Assembly: GCA_001802655.1 (NCBI GenBank)
Contig: MGZO01000046.1
Coordinates: 1-10,340 of the forward strand
Direction of reading: 5' to 3'
Origin: Hydrogenophilales bacterium RIFOXYD1_FULL_62_11
GTDB taxonomy: Bacteria; Pseudomonadota; Gammaproteobacteria; Burkholderiales; Thiobacillaceae
Length of the DNA stretch: 10,340 nt
Numbering within the stretch: the first letter of the stretch is position 1; every line of letters begins with the position of its first letter. Both the position numbers and the translations under genes were made by a program. This document shows positions 7,685 through 10,340 of this stretch, piece by piece. The notes under the pieces were generated by a model. That model saw nothing but the letters and a program-made list of their open reading frames with translations, had not been told where the DNA came from and ran no database searches.

Positions 7685-9132
7685 GCGCGCCCATGAGCCT
7701 GATGCAATTCGCCCCCGCGCTACCCGAAATTTTCGTGCTGGTCATGGTGTCGCTGATCCTGGTGATCGACGCTGCAGTCGATGATAGCAAGCGTTATCTG
7801 GCCTATGTGCTGTCGCTGGCCACCTTGGCGGGCGCGGCTTTCCTCACCGTGCGCGATCTGTCCACCATGCCGGTGCTGGCGCTGAATGGCCTCTTCATCG
7901 ACGACCCGCTGTCGGACGTGCTGAAACTGTTTCTCTATCTGACCGTTGCGGTGGTGCTGGTGTATTCGCGCGACTACCTGCGCGAACGCGGGCTCTACAA
8001 GGGCGAGTTCTTTGTGCTGGCGCTGTTTGCCACGCTGGGCATGATGGTCATGGTCTCGGCCAGCCATTTCCTCACCTTGTATCTCGGCCTCGAACTGCTA
8101 TCGCTGTCGCTGTACGCCATGGTTGCGTTACAGCGCGATTCGAGCGTCGCCACCGAGGCGGCGATGAAGTATTTCGTGCTCGGCGCGCTGGCGTCTGGGA
8201 TGCTGCTGTACGGCATGTCGATGGTGTACGGTGTTACTGGTTCGCTCGCGTTGGGCGACATCGCCATCGCCCTGCAGGACGGTACCGACCTGCGCATCCC
8301 GCTGGTGTTCGGCATTGTCTTCATCGTCGCCGGGTTGGCTTTCAAGCTCGGCGCCGTACCGTTCCACATGTGGGTGCCCGACGTCTATCACGGCGCCCCC
8401 ACCGCAATGACGCTGTTCATCGGCAGCGCGCCCAAGATCGCCGCCTTCGCTTTCGTGATCCGCATCCTGGGGCAGGGGCTGGAATCGCAGGTGGCCGAAT
8501 GGCGCGACATGCTGGTGATCCTCGCCGTGCTGTCGATGGCGCTCGGCAACTTCGCGGCTATCGCACAAAGCAACCTCAAGCGCATGTTCGCCTACTCGAC
8601 CATCTCGCACATGGGCTTCATGCTGCTGGGTATCCTCGCAGGCTCGCAGAACGGTTACGGCAGCGCGATGTTTTACGTGCTGGTCTACGCGTTGATGAGC
8701 CTGGGCGGCTTCGGCATGATCCTGCTGCTGTCGCGTGCCGGCTTTGAGGCCGACAAGCTTGACGACTTCAAGGGGCTCAACCGCCGCAGCCCGTGGCTCG
8801 CTTTTTTGATGCTGTTGCTGATGTTTTCGATGGCCGGCGTGCCGCCCACTGTTGGTTTTTATGCCAAATTCGCCGTACTGCAGGCCGTGGTCGAGATCGG
8901 CTACGTTTGGCTGGCGGTGGCCGCCGTCGTGTTCTCACTGGTGGGCGCGTTCTACTACCTGCGCATCGTCAAACTGATGTATTTCGATACGCCGCACGAC
9001 ACCTCGCCGATCGCTCCCAGCGCTGATGCGCGTCTCATCATGTCAGCCAACGGCCTCGCTGTGCTGGCACTCGGGATTCTGCCTCAGCCATTGATGGCGA
9101 TTTGTGTACATGCCATCGGCGCGTCATTTTGA
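7681..9132 (+). CDS. nuoN: NADH-quinone oxidoreductase subunit N (antiporter-like)
   Basis: NuoN (483 residues from the GTG) is the proximal antiporter-like subunit, next to NuoK, and the last core gene of the nuo operon. Conserved blocks are YLGLELLSLSLYAMVAL (E138), GLAFKLGAVPFHMWVPDVYHGAPT (K222), IGSAPKIAAFAFVIR (K252) and FAYSTISHMGFMLLG. The GVPPTVGFYAKF loop is intact. The start is uncertain: GTG 7681 overlaps the nuoM stop, ATG 7693 has a TGAG seven bases upstream, and ATG 7702 would give MQFAPALPEIF, also common at NuoN termini. The choice changes at most seven residues. The gene is followed by a 71-base spacer with a hairpin, the largest gap in the operon seen here. Confidence 0.96.
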   Translation: MSAPMSLMQFAPALPEIFVLVMVSLILVIDAAVDDSKRYLAYVLSLATLAGAAFLTVRDLSTMPVLALNGLFIDDPLSDVLKLFLYLTVAVVLVYSRDYLRERGLYKGEFFVLALFATLGMMVMVSASHFLTLYLGLELLSLSLYAMVALQRDSSVATEAAMKYFVLGALASGMLLYGMSMVYGVTGSLALGDIAIALQDGTDLRIPLVFGIVFIVAGLAFKLGAVPFHMWVPDVYHGAPTAMTLFIGSAPKIAAFAFVIRILGQGLESQVAEWRDMLVILAVLSMALGNFAAIAQSNLKRMFAYSTISHMGFMLLGILAGSQNGYGSAMFYVLVYALMSLGGFGMILLLSRAGFEADKLDDFKGLNRRSPWLAFLMLLLMFSMAGVPPTVGFYAKFAVLQAVVEIGYVWLAVAAVVFSLVGAFYYLRIVKLMYFDTPHDTSPIAPSADARLIMSANGLAVLALGILPQPLMAICVHAIGASF

Positions 9133-9157
9133 ATCAACCGCGGCTGAACTAAACCTT

Positions 9158-9179
9158 GCCGGAGCCGGTCTGCTCCGGC
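9158..9179 (+). promoter_or_regulatory. Perfect 8-bp hairpin between nuoN and the DUF2818-type gene
   Basis: GCCGGAGC (9158-9165) and GCTCCGGC (9172-9179) are exact inverted copies around the 6-base loop CGGTCT. The stem is very GC-rich and should be stable in RNA. It is not followed by a T run (GTCACCTTGCAC), so it is not a standard intrinsic terminator. It may protect the 3' end of the nuo message or lower expression of the downstream gene. It sits 26 bases after the nuoN stop and 24 before the proposed GTG. Confidence 0.5.
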
Positions 9180-9203
9180 GTCACCTTGCACTTCGGATTT
9201 AAC

Positions 9204-9506
9204 GTGAACTTCTCTACTGCCCTGCTGCTGATCCTGGCATTCGTTGCCGCCAATCTGCCTTTCCTTATCGAACGCATATTTTTCGTCATCCAGCCCAAAA
9301 TCGGCAGCAAGAATATCGCCTGGCGTTTGCTGGAGCTGGTGGTGATGTTTTTCGTGATCGGCGGCATCGCACTGTTGCTGGAAGGCAAACTCGGTGATGT
9401 CCACAAGCAGAACTGGGAGTTCTACGCGATCAATGCATCGCTGTTCGTGGTGTTTGCGTATCCGGGGTTTGTGTATCGCTATCTGTGGCGGCGGCGCGGC
9501 GCGTAG
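9204..9506 (+). CDS. DUF2818-type small membrane protein
   Basis: This 100-residue protein resembles DUF2818, a family of unknown function that commonly follows nuoN in betaproteobacteria (recognised from memory). Three membrane helices are visible: about residues 3-22 (ending VAANLPFLIERIFF), 42-60 (LLELVVMFFVIGGIALLLEG) and 72-91, with a basic tail RYLWRRRGA suggesting a cytoplasmic C-terminus by the positive-inside rule. Recognisable blocks are AANLPFL, LLELV and the WEFYAI to FPGFVYRYLWRR-like end (here YPGFVYRYLWRR). I prefer GTG 9204, with GGA six bases upstream, over TTG 9156. The TTG frame would place the hairpin inside the coding region and add a non-hydrophobic N-terminus unlike the family. 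Position suggests a role in assembly or stability of complex I, but that is inference. Confidence 0.83.
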   Translation: MNFSTALLLILAFVAANLPFLIERIFFVIQPKIGSKNIAWRLLELVVMFFVIGGIALLLEGKLGDVHKQNWEFYAINASLFVVFAYPGFVYRYLWRRRGA

Positions 9507-9518
9507 CCATTTTTCGCT

Positions 9519-9575
9519 CCGGCCGATGTTTCGCTAGCGGCATGCACTACAAAAAGCAGAAAAAGAATCGGCCGG
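9519..9575. repeat. 9-bp inverted repeat across the convergent gene junction
   Basis: CCGGCCGAT (9519-9527) and ATCGGCCGG (9567-9575) are exact inverted copies with a 39-base spacer; the right arm is inside the last codons of the - strand gene. The spacer also has the palindrome CGCTAGCG (9532-9539). No T tract follows on either strand. The near-palindromic core (CCGGCCG) makes a chance match likelier. I see no convincing terminator in the 40 bases between the two stop codons. Confidence 0.25.
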
Positions 9576-9813
9576 CATCAAATTCCACCAATCGCGCGTC
9601 GCGATTCAACGCATAGTCCCATGACCCCTTGGTGGCGCAGCCTTCATGGCATTCGCTCACCCCTGCCGGCGATTCCAGATCGCGTTCGCGGTCGTACCAA
9701 CTCAACAGCATCGTGCCGTCGCCCAGATGCTGCTGGGCGATGGCGGTTGCCAGCTTGAGCGCTGCATAAAAATCGAGGCCGAGTTCGGTGGTGTCGAGGC
9801 GCAGGGTTTTCAT
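9547..9813 (-). CDS. Small unknown protein, AF1514/DUF5619-like
   Basis: This 88-residue soluble protein has no signal peptide or membrane helix. The pattern (LDTTELGLDFYAALKLATAIA, then LLSWYDRERDLESPAGVSECHEGC, then DYALNR and a GRFFFCF end) resembles small proteins annotated AF1514/DUF5619, whose function is unknown; I recall this from family pattern and have not searched it. Notable residues are C55-H56-E-G-C59 preceded by E54, and C86 near the end, which could form a metal or redox site. Its ATG overlaps the mutS stop as ATGA, and no Shine-Dalgarno is visible, so it is probably translated by coupling to mutS. It converges on the DUF2818-type gene with 40 bases between stops. A + strand frame across it (9646-9846) lacks any recognisable pattern. 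Confidence 0.75.
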   Translation of the reverse strand: MKTLRLDTTELGLDFYAALKLATAIAQQHLGDGTMLLSWYDRERDLESPAGVSECHEGCATKGSWDYALNRDARLVEFDAGRFFFCFL

Positions 9814-10340
9814 GGCGAGGTGTCGGTCAGTGCTTTCAAAGCGTAAAGCATGTCCAGCGCAGCCTTTGGGGTGAGCGCATCGGGATCGATCTCGCGCAAC
9901 TGGTCGAGCGCGGGATGCGGCGGCGGTTCGTCGTTGGGTAGGTGGGCGGCGAACAGGTCGCCCTGCGGGCCGGGTTGCAGCTGGGCGTCTTCAAGTTCGC
10001 GCAGGTGGCGGCGCGCGGCGGCGATGACCGGACTGGGCACGCCGGCCAGACGGGCGACCTGGATGCCGTAGCTTTGCGACGCCGGGCCTTCTTCTACTGC
10101 GTGCAGGAACACCAGATTGGCGCCGTGTTCCTTGGCATCGAGGTGGACGTTGACGAGTTGCTTGTACTCGCTGGCCAGTTGGGTCAGCTCGAAATAATGG
10201 GTGGCGAACAGGGTGAAGGCGCGTGTTGCGCTGACCAAGTGCCGTGCCACTGCCCACGCCAGCGCGAGGCCGTCGAAGGTCGAGGTGCCGCGCCCGATTT
10301 CGTCGAGCAGCACCAGGCTGTTGGCGCTGGCGTTGTGCAG
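9810..10340 (-). CDS. mutS: DNA mismatch repair protein MutS, 3' part (5' end outside window)
   Basis: These are the last 176 residues of MutS, the ATPase that recognises mismatches and recruits MutL. The frame is open to the window edge, so the start lies beyond. In fragment numbering, the Walker B strand is LVLLDE (9-14), followed by the signature GRGTSTFDG (16-24), the histidine-bearing THYFELT (47-53), and EEGPASQSYGIQVARLAGVP (83-102), all characteristic of MutS domain V. A helix-turn-helix dimerisation region follows. QGDLF (126-130) in the linker fits the beta-clamp-binding pattern QxxLF. The end (DALTPKAALDMLYALKAL) is the usual MutS C-terminal helical segment. The Walker A motif and the mismatch-binding domains are outside the window. 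The stop overlaps the ATG of the next gene. Confidence 0.97.
   Translation of the reverse strand: MHNASANSLVLLDEIGRGTSTFDGLALAWAVARHLVSATRAFTLFATHYFELTQLASEYKQLVNVHLDAKEHGANLVFLHAVEEGPASQSYGIQVARLAGVPSPVIAAARRHLRELEDAQLQPGPQGDLFAAHLPNDEPPPHPALDQLREIDPDALTPKAALDMLYALKALTDTSP

Noticed and set aside
9156..9203. TTG start extending the DUF2818-type protein by 16 residues
   Set aside because: The added segment encodes the hairpin, has no ribosome site and does not fit the family, which starts directly before the first helix.
9507..9546. Possible bidirectional terminator between the convergent genes
   Set aside because: The T run at 9510-9514 has no proper stem before it, and the CGCTAGCG palindrome and 4-bp pairings here are too weak. 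Termination may lie inside the opposite gene or be Rho-dependent.
9646..9846. 66-codon + strand frame opposite the AF1514-like gene
   Set aside because: The - strand frame has a recognisable family pattern and a coupled ATGA junction with mutS, while this one has neither.
9810..10313. MutS C-terminal piece as a free-standing gene starting at GTG 10313
   Set aside because: That GTG is the valine of the Walker B strand. The frame continues in MutS sequence (LHNASANSL) to the window edge, so it is simply an internal codon.

Overview
The window is an ordinary, well-conserved chromosomal segment from a GC-rich proteobacterium. It holds the distal half of a respiratory complex I operon (nuoG to nuoN), all on the + strand. 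The protein style points to a betaproteobacterium: a 162-residue NuoI, NuoJ with a long basic tail, a His-rich NuoL loop, and a DUF2818-type gene directly after nuoN. A Nitrosomonadales-like lineage is a reasonable guess, but genus cannot be set from this sequence.

Layout: positions 1-1701 are the 3' part of nuoG (5' end outside the window). Then come nuoH (1710-2717), nuoI (2744-3232), nuoJ (3256-3882), nuoK (3879-4184), nuoL (4184-6199), nuoM (6203-7684) and nuoN (7681-9132). Junctions are very tight: nuoJ/nuoK and nuoM/nuoN overlap as GTGA, nuoK/nuoL as TGATG, and nuoL/nuoM are 2-3 bases apart. After 71 bases that contain a perfect 8-bp hairpin comes a small three-helix membrane protein of DUF2818 type (9204-9506). 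A 40-base convergent junction follows. On the - strand lie the 3' end of mutS (9810-10340, 5' end outside) and, overlapping its stop codon by ATGA, a small gene of unknown function resembling the AF1514/DUF5619 family (9547-9813). No other stretch over 300 bases lacks a gene, and no tRNA, rRNA, insertion sequence, CRISPR or phage feature was seen.

How the genes work together: NuoG and NuoI belong to the peripheral electron-transfer arm. NuoH anchors it and forms the quinone site. NuoJ, K, L, M and N form the membrane arm that couples NADH:quinone oxidoreduction to proton pumping. All expected functional residues checked in NuoH, I, K, L, M and N are present, so the operon looks intact. MutS is the mismatch-recognition ATPase and has no evident functional link to complex I.

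No new system is evident. The points most worth a second look are a partial tandem duplication of the nuoI start that creates a 6-codon mini-ORF ending on the real start, the mutS-coupled unknown gene with a Cys/His motif, the nuoN-DUF2818 hairpin, and the DUF2818 protein as a possible complex I accessory factor.
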